This document shows positions 25,546 through 34,505 of a DNA stretch of 37,125 nucleotides, in pieces. The notes under the pieces were generated by a model. The model did not search any database, was not told where the DNA came from, and was given only the letters and a program-made list of their open reading frames with translations. Numbering within the stretch: the stretch's first letter is position 1; every line of letters begins with the position of its first letter. The position numbers were made by a program, and so were the translations under genes. This stretch comes from JBFHIZ01 sp041596215 (lineage in GTDB: Bacteria; Bacillota; Clostridia; Lachnospirales; Lachnospiraceae): contig JBFHIZ010000023.1 of NCBI GenBank assembly GCA_041596215.1, forward strand, positions 1 to 37,125. The letters run 5' to 3'.

Positions 25546-27162
25546 TTAATTCTCAATAATGCGAACTTGATTTCCTGCTTCCACTGGTAAACTAGAAGTT
25601 GTAATTACATATTCGTAACCATAAAGTGCCGCTTTAATTGCTGACTGTGTATCATCAGCAGCTAACACTTCAACGTTTTCTCTGCGTGCAATATATCGAT
25701 TGCCTAATGGTGATTGCTTGGATTCAACCGTTAAAATAAATTTTCCTTCATTGTCTTCATGAATAGCACTATTAGGAACGACCAAATCATAGTTTGCAGA
25801 ACGTCCTCCTATAGAAACCGTTATGCTTTCTCCTCCTAATAATTCTTCTCCCACAATATCAAAAACAAGAACTGTATTTTTTGTTGGTGAAGTAGGATCC
25901 GCTTTTGTGTTTGCCAAAACCACTTTAACATCCGAATAATACCAATTATTTACTAGCTCCGCTTCATCTCCTATATTCAATTTCTGCGCTTGCTGTTTCG
26001 TAACCGAAAACTCTAAGGTATACCCTTTTCCATCAATTTGAATGGTAGCAAGTTCTGCCTCTGGAACAGTTGTATCGCCTGCAGCAACCAAAATATTCGT
26101 AACGGTTCCCGTAACTGGTGCGGTGATAACTGATCCTTTTGATGCCTCTATGATTTCCTCTAATTCCGCTTTTGCTTCTAATACTTTTTGTTTTTGCTTA
26201 TCAATTCCTTGTTGTGCTTCTTCTATGGTATATTTTTCTCCAATTTCATCTAACACCTCTTGTATTTGTGTTAGTTTTGAATCCTCCATCGAAATTTCGT
26301 AAGTAATTTGGGAAATCTGATTGGTTATATTGGCAACTCTTTCTGTTTGCGGAGTTTCTTCTAAACCATCAATTTTTTCTTGCAGCGTTGAAATTTCTGC
26401 GTTCAATGAATCTATTTCATTGTTAGCATCCGTCAGTTTTTCTTCTGCTTCCTCAATTTCTTCTGACGAGCTAGTAGGTTCATCAATAATTGCCTGCGCA
26501 GCATCTTTTTCTGCAGTTGCCGTTACAAGAAGTGCTGTTGCCTCGGTAAGAGCCGTTTCTGCATCTGCTAATCCTCCATCTTCTCCTTGTGCATTTAAGA
26601 TTTCTAGCTGTCGATTTAAAGCGGGAAGAAGATTCTCTAATCTTTCCTTTTCTGCTTCCACTGCTAATTTTTGATTTAAAGCTTCATTTACTCGTGCTTC
26701 CAACTCTGCTTCTGTTTCAATTGTACCATCTTTTGCATCAACTAAAGCTTCTGTGTTTGTTCCTGTTAAAAAAGATTTTTTATATGCAATTTCAAGCTGT
26801 TCTAATTCCTCTTCAGCTGCTGATACTGCCTCTTTAGCAATACTAATTTCTTCACTTTCTTTCTCATCAAAGTAAAACAATGGCGTCCCTTTTTCTACAT
26901 ACTCACCATTTAGCACCGCTACACTTATGATTTTTCTACTTTCTGTCGCTTTAATATAATAAGGATCCTTTGCCAATACGGTTCCAGTTCCACGAACAGT
27001 TGCCGTAATTGTACCTGGATATACCGTTGCTGTTTTAACCTCTGGTAACGAATAATTCATTATCGTATTTGAAAATAAGGTAAGCACAAGCATAATTGCT
27101 AAAAATACAATTGCTAGTGTTTTAACCCATTCTCGATTTCCTCTTTCCTTTTTCTCGCTCAT
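25546..27162 (-). CDS. MacA/HlyD-type membrane-fusion adaptor protein
   Basis: A single helix (about residues 13-33) anchors the protein. The first lipoyl half follows at about 60-100 (VLNGEYVEKGTPLFYFDE), then a long coiled-coil hairpin rich in Glu and Ala (about 105-340), the second lipoyl half (SVITAPVTGTVTNILVAAGD) and a beta-barrel with C-terminal region. Such proteins link ABC exporters to partners, as MacA or Bacillus YknX. A TTG start at 27174 is in frame, but GGAGG lies 6 nt before the ATG at 27162, giving 538 residues. It begins 18 nt after a sugar-permease gene, and no MacB-type ATPase gene is present. Confidence 0.88.
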   Translation of the reverse strand: MSEKKERGNREWVKTLAIVFLAIMLVLTLFSNTIMNYSLPEVKTATVYPGTITATVRGTGTVLAKDPYYIKATESRKIISVAVLNGEYVEKGTPLFYFDEKESEEISIAKEAVSAAEEELEQLEIAYKKSFLTGTNTEALVDAKDGTIETEAELEARVNEALNQKLAVEAEKERLENLLPALNRQLEILNAQGEDGGLADAETALTEATALLVTATAEKDAAQAIIDEPTSSSEEIEEAEEKLTDANNEIDSLNAEISTLQEKIDGLEETPQTERVANITNQISQITYEISMEDSKLTQIQEVLDEIGEKYTIEEAQQGIDKQKQKVLEAKAELEEIIEASKGSVITAPVTGTVTNILVAAGDTTVPEAELATIQIDGKGYTLEFSVTKQQAQKLNIGDEAELVNNWYYSDVKVVLANTKADPTSPTKNTVLVFDIVGEELLGGESITVSIGGRSANYDLVVPNSAIHEDNEGKFILTVESKQSPLGNRYIARRENVEVLAADDTQSAIKAALYGYEYVITTSSLPVEAGNQVRIIEN

Positions 27163-27180
27163 ATTATCCTCCAAAAATTT

Positions 27181-28119
27181 TTAACCTTTCAGTCCTCCTT
27201 GACTCGTAATTCCCTCTACTAAATATTTTTCACCGTAAAGGAAAATGAGTAAACACGGAATCATATTTATTGTTGCAGTTGCGAAAGCTATTCCAATTTC
27301 ACCTTCATTTATTTTCGATAAAAAGACCGATAGTGGATATCGTTCCGCATCGGATAACATTATAAGTGGCTGTTCAACCATATTCCAGTAATCTATAAAA
27401 ATAAGTATTGCAACTGCAATGATCGTACCTTTAATGATTGGCATACAAATATATCGAAATATTTGCATCTCTCCTGCCCCATCAATCTTTGCTGCCTCAT
27501 ATATACTTGCTGGAATTCTTTTTAAATTTCTTGTAAGTAAAAATACGGCAAATGGAGAAAATATACCAGGTAGCCAAATTGCCCAATAAGAATCCAATAG
27601 CCCTAAATAGTCAGCAACTAAATAATTGGGTACCAAAGTTACTTGATATGGCATAAGCATGAGTATCGTATATAAAAAGAAAATAAGTCCTCTTATTTTT
27701 CCTTTATATCTTGAAAATCCATAAGAGGCCAAACACGCTATCAAAAGTTGGAATACCATAATGGGAACTACCAAGGCTACAGAATTCCAAAATTTTAAAA
27801 GATATTTTGGACTTTTTAATAATACCGTTTTAATCTGTTCAAAAGATACCATGTCCGGAATAAATTTCAGATTTACGCGTTCTAAAATAAATGGCTTCAC
27901 TCCGTCTGTCCCCGTATCAAAAATCACACCATAATTTGCATTAATTTCCGCATTTGACATAAATGAATTGGTAATAGTTAAGATTACTGGTGTCATAAAA
28001 ATAACTGCAATCAAAATCATAAGTATCGCAATCATCCATTTTCGAATCGTTTTATTTCTATCTTTTCGATTAATCTCTTTATTTAAATGTATTTCCTCTA
28101 TTCTACTATTTTTTCTCAT
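27181..28119 (-). CDS. Carbohydrate-type ABC importer permease (MalG-like)
   Basis: This inner permease subunit has about six helices and the EAA coupling loop EAAKIDGAGEMQIFRYICMPII, which docks to the ATPase; this is the CUT1 sugar-importer pattern. A polar 25-residue N-terminus precedes helix 1, and a large loop of about 50 residues separates helices 1 and 2. Its ATG follows directly on the stop of the partner permease (TAG then ATG), so translation is coupled. The ATPase must come from elsewhere, as with MsmX-type shared subunits. Confidence 0.92.
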   Translation of the reverse strand: MRKNSRIEEIHLNKEINRKDRNKTIRKWMIAILMILIAVIFMTPVILTITNSFMSNAEINANYGVIFDTGTDGVKPFILERVNLKFIPDMVSFEQIKTVLLKSPKYLLKFWNSVALVVPIMVFQLLIACLASYGFSRYKGKIRGLIFFLYTILMLMPYQVTLVPNYLVADYLGLLDSYWAIWLPGIFSPFAVFLLTRNLKRIPASIYEAAKIDGAGEMQIFRYICMPIIKGTIIAVAILIFIDYWNMVEQPLIMLSDAERYPLSVFLSKINEGEIGIAFATATINMIPCLLIFLYGEKYLVEGITSQGGLKG

Positions 28120-29019
28120 CTAATTTTCCACATCCCGTCCAAAACGATCTTCGATAAGGAACATTATTCCAATTAACACCATCATAAATAAAGACATAAG
28201 AACTGCTGCCGAAGATAATTTTTGATAATCCAATGAGCGAAATGTATTATTCATATAATGTTGCAACATATAAAGACTCTCAAATGGATAATCTCCTGTT
28301 AATAAATAGACTTCTCGAAACACTTTGAAAGAATTTATCAAAGTGAGTATTGTCACAAAAAGAATGGTTGGAGATAAATATCGAATCTTAATTTTCCAAA
28401 ACACCTGCCATTTTGTTGCCCCTTCCATTTTAGCAACTTCCACTAATTCTTTTGGTACATTTGCAAGTGCCGCCATAAACAAGACCATATCATAACCTAA
28501 GTTTTTCCATATAAACAAGATCACAATCACAACCGGTGCATACATTGATTTCAGCCAATCAATTTTTTCGATCCCAAAATGTGCAATCCAATCATTTACG
28601 ATACCATTATAATGAAACAGGACTTGCCAAATCAATACAACGGAAGCAATCGGTACCATTAACGGTGTTAAAAATGCACTTCGAATCTGTGTTTTGTACG
28701 GAATGCTCATATCTAGTATTAATGCCAATGAAAGGGATAATATAATCGCTAATGGCACTGCTATTGCCGAAAAAATTAAGGTGTTTTTTGCTGCAGTTTC
28801 AAATGCAAGATTCGTAATTGCACTAATATAATTGTTTAAAAACACAAAATTCTTTTGTACAGGATTATCTACAAACGAATATAAAATGACAATAAGATAG
28901 GGAATTGCAAAAAAGATTAACACACCAAATAAGCTTGGCAGCATAAATGCCGCCGAACTTATTTGTATTCTAATCTCATTTTTTGATTTTTTCCCTCGGT
29001 TCCCCTTTTTGATGTGCAT
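28120..29019 (-). CDS. Carbohydrate-type ABC importer permease (MalF-like)
   Basis: The 299-residue partner permease has six helices and the EAA loop VEVAKMEGATKWQVFWKIKIRYLSP, typical of the first CUT1 permease. The N-terminus is strongly basic. It follows the solute-binding gene by 30 nt and is contiguous with the second permease. The ribosome site is weak (AGGA at long distance), so coupling to the upstream gene may matter. Substrate class is inferred from the family only; oligosaccharide is most likely. Confidence 0.92.
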   Translation of the reverse strand: MHIKKGNRGKKSKNEIRIQISSAAFMLPSLFGVLIFFAIPYLIVILYSFVDNPVQKNFVFLNNYISAITNLAFETAAKNTLIFSAIAVPLAIILSLSLALILDMSIPYKTQIRSAFLTPLMVPIASVVLIWQVLFHYNGIVNDWIAHFGIEKIDWLKSMYAPVVIVILFIWKNLGYDMVLFMAALANVPKELVEVAKMEGATKWQVFWKIKIRYLSPTILFVTILTLINSFKVFREVYLLTGDYPFESLYMLQHYMNNTFRSLDYQKLSSAAVLMSLFMMVLIGIMFLIEDRFGRDVEN

Positions 29020-29049
29020 TATATTTTTTTATCCTATCTATTTTTTATC

Positions 29050-31350
29050 TTACTTATTTTCATTTACATAGATTTGCAATCTACTTTGTATAATATCAGC
29101 AACTGCCTCTACATTTTTTTGTCCAGAAAAATAGCTATCAGCTTCTTCTAACAGAATATTTAATATTTCCATATCATATGTTGCCAAAGAATTTGTAGAT
29201 TCATATAATGTGGTAAATGCATCTGCTTCTTCTTGCGATGCCGCATAAAGATATTCTTCTGTATCTCCATAATATATGGTATTAACTGGCATTTCCACTC
29301 TTCCATCTTCCGTTATCTTTTGTTTTTCTAATGGAATATATATATCTTCTGGATTTTCAAAATATGTTGGTGTCATATTTTCTTCAAGCATTTTAGCATA
29401 TGCCTTTTTATTAACCGGAAGTCCCCATGCGTTTTCAGAAGCTTCTTCCGTTAGAAAATAACGAATAAATTCCCATACCCCTTCTTTTTTATTAGAGCCA
29501 GCATTCATTCCTAATGCCACTCCCGATCCACCTATAAAGGTTCCTGAACCTTCCACACTTGGAAATCCCACACATATAGCTGGTTCATTAAATCTTGCCA
29601 TGGTGTACTGATAATCATATAAATTAGAAAAATAACCTTGTAATAATATCAACGTATCTTTTGCAATTTTATCTTCAGTATTTTCCATATCATATGCATA
29701 ACTTGTTTCATACAAAGCCATGATATCTTCTTGTGTTGGAAATTCATTTGCAAATTTCATCAGATCAACAAATTCATCCGAAGCAAAGTTACATTCTCCC
29801 GTTTCCCAATTGATATATGAATCCAAATCATAACTTACAAGCATACTTAACACTTGTTCTTTTGAACCATACTCAAATAGTTCTGTTTCTTCTGGTAACG
29901 ATTGTGCTAATTCCACAATATCGGCTGGTCTCCATCCAGCTTCTTCTCCAACAAATTTTGTCTTTCCAATCATCGTCATGATATTAACAGTTGGAACAAT
30001 CGCACACAATTCTTCATTTACTGTATATGCCTCTAATACATTCGCAAAAAAATCTTCTTTGTTAAATTCCGAATCTTCATCGATATAAGGATATAGGTCT
30101 TCAAGAATTCCTTTATTTGCAAGTTGTATGATATTAGAATTGCTAATATCAATAATGTCAGAAGCCTTTCCTGTTGCCAAATCTGTTTGATATTTTGTTA
30201 TTGCGGCTTCATAATCTGTCAGATCATAAGTTTCTACTATAATTCGATACTTTGGATTTGTTTTGTTAAATTCTATGATTTTCCCTTTCAAATCATAATT
30301 TAAATATAGTGTTTTTAAAGAAATCAATTCTTTTACTGGTAATTCACTTGTTTTTGTTTTTGTTAAATACACCAGTTCATAGCTTGCTGGATCTGTATTC
30401 CAATCCTCACTAAATAAAACGATTCTTCCATCTTCTAGTCCTATAAAATTTTGAATACCATCTCCATTAATATCACTATTAATGAAATTGACGACTTCCG
30501 TGGTAGTATTATCGGCTATTGAATATTCTAAAATGCCTGTATCTGTTTTAATCATAAAATCTTTTTCCATTCCAGGTACTAGGCTATTTTGATAATAAAA
30601 GTAAAAATTGATTTCATTTCCCTCCGAAAATGATTTTGTACTGGCATCATATGTTTGAATGATATTTTTTCCATCATCCGTATAGGAAGAAATAATAAGT
30701 TCATTATTTTTCGATACCCCCATTGCGGATATATAATTAGGAACCATAATGCTGGACTCAATGTTATATTCCTTATCAAGAACTAAGATCACAGAATCTC
30801 CTGTCGCAAAATACAATTTTCCATCAGTATCCATTGCAGCATATTGTATATATACATATTCATTACCGGTTTGCATTTGTTCCGTGATTTCTGTCTGAAT
30901 TACTTCATCTGTTTCAAAATTATATTCATATACAAAAAATTGCGTGATTGGATTTTCTTTCATATAATCTGTTAATTGTGTAATTATAAGCAATCTATTA
31001 TTTTGTCCCAAAAACATTTGAGAAACGTATTCATTTTCGTTAATTACAATTGGAAGCTCTGTCGTTATTTTTGTCTCTAGATCATATTTACAAAATGCAA
31101 AATCTGAAATTCCTGTTTCCTCATCATAACCTGATTTGGTATACACTAAACCATTATCTGCAAACAAAACTTGCCCTAAGTAATCCGTTGTTTCAATTGT
31201 TTCATATTCTGCAACATAAGTATATTCCGGAAGAGTTACTTCCTCCACATTTCCTTGCTCTGCATCTTGATTGCTATTTCCACAACCAGATAACATCACA
31301 GAAGCTAGACATATTAGCGCTCCTAAAATTATCCATTTCCTTTTTTTCAT
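29050..31350 (-). CDS. Solute-binding lipoprotein with an extra N-terminal propeller-like domain
   Basis: At 766 residues this is nearly twice the usual size of a sugar-binding protein. A lipobox LSGC ends the signal peptide. Residues about 40-345 are repeated beta units with phrases such as KLYFATGDSVILVLD and GDGIQNFIGLEDGRIVLF, which look like a beta-propeller. From about 350 a bacterial extracellular solute-binding domain begins (LKGKIIEFNKTNPKYRIIVETY, then DIIDISN and a C-terminal EFIRYFLTEEASENAWGLP). An earlier in-frame start at 31377 exists, but GGGAGGGG lies just before the ATG at 31350. It heads the importer cluster. Confidence 0.88.
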   Translation of the reverse strand: MKKRKWIILGALICLASVMLSGCGNSNQDAEQGNVEEVTLPEYTYVAEYETIETTDYLGQVLFADNGLVYTKSGYDEETGISDFAFCKYDLETKITTELPIVINENEYVSQMFLGQNNRLLIITQLTDYMKENPITQFFVYEYNFETDEVIQTEITEQMQTGNEYVYIQYAAMDTDGKLYFATGDSVILVLDKEYNIESSIMVPNYISAMGVSKNNELIISSYTDDGKNIIQTYDASTKSFSEGNEINFYFYYQNSLVPGMEKDFMIKTDTGILEYSIADNTTTEVVNFINSDINGDGIQNFIGLEDGRIVLFSEDWNTDPASYELVYLTKTKTSELPVKELISLKTLYLNYDLKGKIIEFNKTNPKYRIIVETYDLTDYEAAITKYQTDLATGKASDIIDISNSNIIQLANKGILEDLYPYIDEDSEFNKEDFFANVLEAYTVNEELCAIVPTVNIMTMIGKTKFVGEEAGWRPADIVELAQSLPEETELFEYGSKEQVLSMLVSYDLDSYINWETGECNFASDEFVDLMKFANEFPTQEDIMALYETSYAYDMENTEDKIAKDTLILLQGYFSNLYDYQYTMARFNEPAICVGFPSVEGSGTFIGGSGVALGMNAGSNKKEGVWEFIRYFLTEEASENAWGLPVNKKAYAKMLEENMTPTYFENPEDIYIPLEKQKITEDGRVEMPVNTIYYGDTEEYLYAASQEEADAFTTLYESTNSLATYDMEILNILLEEADSYFSGQKNVEAVADIIQSRLQIYVNENK

Positions 31351-31388
31351 AATTTGCCCCTCCCTTTTTATATACAAATACTTTTTTT

Positions 31389-31451
31389 GATTTTATATTA
31401 AAATCATTTTCTGTATTTCCATTTTTGTTTCCGTTTAAGTTTCCATTTTAG
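31389..31451 (-). promoter_or_regulatory. Control region of the ABC cluster: palindrome and three 12-bp tandem repeats
   Basis: On the plus strand TTTCCATTTTTG, TTTCCGTTTAAG and TTTCCATTTTAG follow one another without gaps (31416-31451). Next to them GATTTTA-TAT-TAAAATC (31389-31405) is a perfect 7-bp-arm palindrome. On the minus strand the palindrome contains TATAAA/TAATAT, a possible -10, which would place the repeats at and above the -35. Head-to-tail repeats one helical turn apart are typical of response-regulator activators, but no regulator gene is nearby. Confidence 0.55.
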
Positions 31452-31507
31452 CTTCTATAAGATATACGTAAATCTACTCTTTTTTTATGGGTTTCTTTTC
31501 AAAAAAT

Positions 31508-32404
31508 CTATTCCATATTTTCTTTTTTTTCTACCATATTTTTACTGTCTGATTTTTTCTTATGATATTGAAACATAAGAAATGCCATTAAAACAATCAA
31601 TGTATATCCAATAAAACTATATATATCCGGTAGTTGTTTGAAAACCCAAAAACCAATCAATGCCGCAAACAATATTTGTGAATAATCATATATCGATATT
31701 TGTTTCGCTGGTGCATTAATATATGCATTGGTAATTCCTAATTGCCCTCCCAATGCAGCAATACCACCCAATAAAAGATAACTTATTTGCTTTCCTGTCA
31801 TCGGTTCGTAGACAAACAAAGTAAGTAAAAAAGATACTACACAGGAAAAAGCAGAAAAGAAAAAAACAATAGATATTCCTGATTGTCCTCTATTCCCCAA
31901 TTTTCTTACCATTGTATAAGCAAATCCGGCACAAATTCCTCCCATCAATCCAATAAATGAAGGAAGTAATTCTGCATTTTCAAAAGTAGGTTTTATAATA
32001 AACATACTTCCAACCAAAGCAATCATCAATGCAACAATTTGTATCGGTTTTATCTTCTCCTTTAAGAAAAAATAGGAAAAAATCACTGCAAAGAAGGGGG
32101 AAAGTTTGTTTAACATATTTGCATCCGCCAAATATAAATGACTAATTGCATAAAAATTAAAAAAGATACCTAAAGTCCCAATGATAGATCTTAATAATAA
32201 ATATTTCAAATTCCCTTTTTCAATTTTAAATTTATATTTGCTTTTTTTCAATAGTATAAACGAAAAAATAGTCGCTACAAAATTTCGAAAAAAGCTTTTT
32301 TGCACAGCTGGTAAATCTCCCGCTAATCGAATAAACATTGATAATAGCGAAAAACAAAATGCCGCAAATATAATATATAGTATTCCTTTATATAAGTTTT
32401 TCAT
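31508..32404 (-). CDS. EamA/DMT family transporter
   Basis: The 298-residue protein has ten hydrophobic helices in two similar halves, as in drug/metabolite transporters of the EamA type. Phrases such as GTLGIFFNFYAISHL with DANMLNKLSPFFAVIFSYFFLKEKI are typical of the first half's end. The C-terminus is a Lys/Glu-rich tail. The substrate cannot be told from sequence. The ribosome site is weak (GAGAAAA). No clear promoter or terminator is seen in the 140 bp separating it from the CAP gene. Confidence 0.88.
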   Translation of the reverse strand: MKNLYKGILYIIFAAFCFSLLSMFIRLAGDLPAVQKSFFRNFVATIFSFILLKKSKYKFKIEKGNLKYLLLRSIIGTLGIFFNFYAISHLYLADANMLNKLSPFFAVIFSYFFLKEKIKPIQIVALMIALVGSMFIIKPTFENAELLPSFIGLMGGICAGFAYTMVRKLGNRGQSGISIVFFFSAFSCVVSFLLTLFVYEPMTGKQISYLLLGGIAALGGQLGITNAYINAPAKQISIYDYSQILFAALIGFWVFKQLPDIYSFIGYTLIVLMAFLMFQYHKKKSDSKNMVEKKENME

Positions 32405-32544
32405 TAATTTTCTCGATTCTTTTTATTTTAGATTATCCTTATCTCTTTAAACATACTCATCATCTTTCATTCTTTTTATCATTTTGGTTCTCTTCTTCAA
32501 GTGTTTTATCGTCTTTTGCACTTTTATATTCTATTTCTGTTTTT

Positions 32545-33495
32545 TTAATTTGAGAAATCTTGAACGAAATACCAGTATCCATTTGGTGCTTGATAAATTC
32601 CAATTCCAATCTTCGTATAAGTTGCATTTAAAATATTTTCTTTATGCCCTTCTGAGTTCATCCACGCAGCCTCCACTGCCGCTGCCGTAGTACTTGTAGA
32701 TACCATATAAATATTTTCTGCCATAGACGTCGCTCCATCGTCAGGAAACGCCGTAAAACATGTACTCCCGTCTGGTCTTGTATGAGAAAAAGAAACGGCA
32801 CATTCTTGTGCTCGAAGTGCTGCTGTAGTCTGTAATCCTGTAGTTATTGTAAAAAGAGAAAGTCCATTTGCAGATCTGTCTGCATTTACTGCATCTAGCA
32901 ATTCATTTATTTCCACGTTCGAAACAACTACCGTTTGTGACACAGGTGCCACATTCGTCGTACTCACATTTTCTTTTTCATCTTGTAAAACATCTACTTC
33001 TACATTTGCTTGCGATGTTTCTACTTGCAAATCTGTCATAGATACCATTTCTTCCGATAAATATTTACCGCTACAATATCCCGTCTGTCCATTGAATTCG
33101 ATTTCATACCAAAGATTCTCTGTAACACCAGTAACCTCTACTTTTTGATTTATGGATAAAGTACCAATTCTGTCATAATTTATCCCCGGTCCTAATCTTA
33201 CATTTAATGCAAGCATAGAATATAAAGTTTCTTTCTTTTTTATTTCTTTTATCTGTTTTGCTTCTGTTTGATCCTCTTCCTGTTTGTCTTTTTCATCCAC
33301 TTCTCTTTTTTCTGTTTGATCTATTTCCTGCTTGTCTTTTTGATCCATTTCTATTTTTTCTATTTGATAATTCGGTTCATCTATCTGCAAATTTGACTTT
33401 TCAAAGGAATCCTGCGTAGCACAACTAGACAGTAGTAACAACATCCCTGTAATTACAAAACTCCCCAATACTAATTGTTTTCCTTTTTTTATCAT
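32545..33495 (-). CDS. Lipoprotein with SH3 and CAP/SCP domains
   Basis: A lipobox LLSSC closes the signal peptide. A charged linker with a 16-residue tandem duplication (DQKDKQEIDQTEKREV-like) follows. Then comes an SH3-type wall-binding domain (NVRLGPGINYDRIGTL) and the C-terminal CAP domain (about residues 205-316) with the family signatures SFSHTRPDGS, SMAENIY and the AAWMNSEGHKENIL stretch. CAP proteins of this sort are common on spore-formers' and clostridial surfaces; their activity is mostly unknown. Two starts are possible: 33510 behind AAGGA (short gap) or 33495 behind GGAG. I use the latter, with moderate certainty. Confidence 0.88.
   Translation of the reverse strand: MIKKGKQLVLGSFVITGMLLLLSSCATQDSFEKSNLQIDEPNYQIEKIEMDQKDKQEIDQTEKREVDEKDKQEEDQTEAKQIKEIKKKETLYSMLALNVRLGPGINYDRIGTLSINQKVEVTGVTENLWYEIEFNGQTGYCSGKYLSEEMVSMTDLQVETSQANVEVDVLQDEKENVSTTNVAPVSQTVVVSNVEINELLDAVNADRSANGLSLFTITTGLQTTAALRAQECAVSFSHTRPDGSTCFTAFPDDGATSMAENIYMVSTSTTAAAVEAAWMNSEGHKENILNATYTKIGIGIYQAPNGYWYFVQDFSN
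33262..33357 (-). repeat. 48-bp tandem duplication inside the CAP lipoprotein gene
   Basis: Two adjacent 48-bp units (33262-33309 and 33310-33357) differ at a few bases and encode a duplicated 16-residue, Lys/Glu/Gln/Asp-rich linker. The length is a multiple of three, so the frame is kept. Confidence 0.8.
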
Positions 33496-33550
33496 AAATA
33501 TATTCTCCATATGTTCCTTGTATTTTTTTTATTTTCACATTCTCTTTAAC

Positions 33551-34084
33551 CTATTTCCAATTCTCTTTTTTAATCATGGATATATGTTCTGTTAGATACT
33601 GGTCCGTTAATTTCCAATATATATTTTTCTTTGTATATTGATACACAAATCCACACTTTTCCTGTACTTTTTTTGATTTTTCATTCCCCTCAAAATATCC
33701 ACACCATACTGCTTCTAATTTTCTTTCCTCAAAAGCCCAACGTAGAATTTCTTTTAAAGCTTCTGGCATTAATCCTTTCCCCCAATATGGCACTCCAAGC
33801 CAGTAACCCACTTCCCCTTCCTCTTGAAGTATTTCAAGATTACTTTCATTTCCTATCATTAATCCAATACATCCAATTGGTTGCTTTGTTTCTTTTAATA
33901 CAAGGGCATATGTTCCTTCGACAGAAAGAACATGTTTTATAATCTGTCTGCTATCTTCCACATCCTTATGCACTGGCCATCCTGCAACTGGTCCAACTCG
34001 TGGATCTTTCGCACATTTATATAATTCCTCTGCATCTTCTTCTTTCCACGGTCTAAGAATAAGTCTTTCTGTTTCTAAATGCAT
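33551..34084 (-). CDS. GNAT acetyltransferase, RimJ/RimL-like
   Basis: The 177-residue protein starts LETERLILRPWKEEDAEELY, the entry pattern of RimJ/RimL-type acetyltransferases. It has the acetyl-CoA-binding segment GYWLGVPYWGKGLMPEAL, then the VWCGYFEGNEKSKKVQEKCGF helix-turn. It would transfer acetyl from acetyl-CoA to an amine, possibly a protein N-terminus or a small molecule; the substrate is not evident. GGGGGAG precedes the ATG. It lies 11 nt after the ACT-domain gene, so the two are probably co-transcribed. Confidence 0.92.
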   Translation of the reverse strand: MHLETERLILRPWKEEDAEELYKCAKDPRVGPVAGWPVHKDVEDSRQIIKHVLSVEGTYALVLKETKQPIGCIGLMIGNESNLEILQEEGEVGYWLGVPYWGKGLMPEALKEILRWAFEERKLEAVWCGYFEGNEKSKKVQEKCGFVYQYTKKNIYWKLTDQYLTEHISMIKKENWK

Positions 34085-34095
34085 AATTCTCCCCC

Positions 34096-34464
34096 CTAGC
34101 TTACGATTTCATACCCATTATCTTTCAATACCTTAATTGCCTCTACTTGTTGTTCTTTTTTCGTTAAAATATAATCTGTATTATAGGTAGAAATTGCAAA
34201 TATACCAATCTTTTGTTCCGCTAATAAAGTGGAAATTTTTGACAATATTCCCACTAAGGAAAAATCTAATTCTCCTTGTATACGGAACGCTTTCCATCCC
34301 AAATCACATATTACCGTATTTTGAGGTACAAATTTTTCCGTACATACTAAAGATATTTCTTCATCTGTTTTACTCAGAAAACAAAACGGATCTTTGAAAT
34401 TTGCTTCTGTTATCTCTTTGATTTTGCATATTGCAAAATCTTCCTTTAATATTTTTATATCCAT
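34096..34464 (-). CDS. ACT-domain protein, CASTOR-like
   Basis: This short protein (122 residues from the chosen ATG) consists of two ACT-like halves. The second, FSLVGILSKISTLLAEQKIGIFAISTYNTDYILTKKE-type segment, is the clear one. Such stand-alone ACT proteins, related to the CASTOR family, bind amino acids or similar ligands and are thought to regulate; no partner is known here. An upstream in-frame ATG at 34476 contains the GAGG ribosome site itself, which lies 6 nt before the ATG at 34464, so the shorter form is preferred. Confidence 0.85.
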   Translation of the reverse strand: MDIKILKEDFAICKIKEITEANFKDPFCFLSKTDEEISLVCTEKFVPQNTVICDLGWKAFRIQGELDFSLVGILSKISTLLAEQKIGIFAISTYNTDYILTKKEQQVEAIKVLKDNGYEIVS

Positions 34465-34505
34465 ATCAATCCTCATTTCTTTTATCCTATATTTTGATAC
34501 CTATT

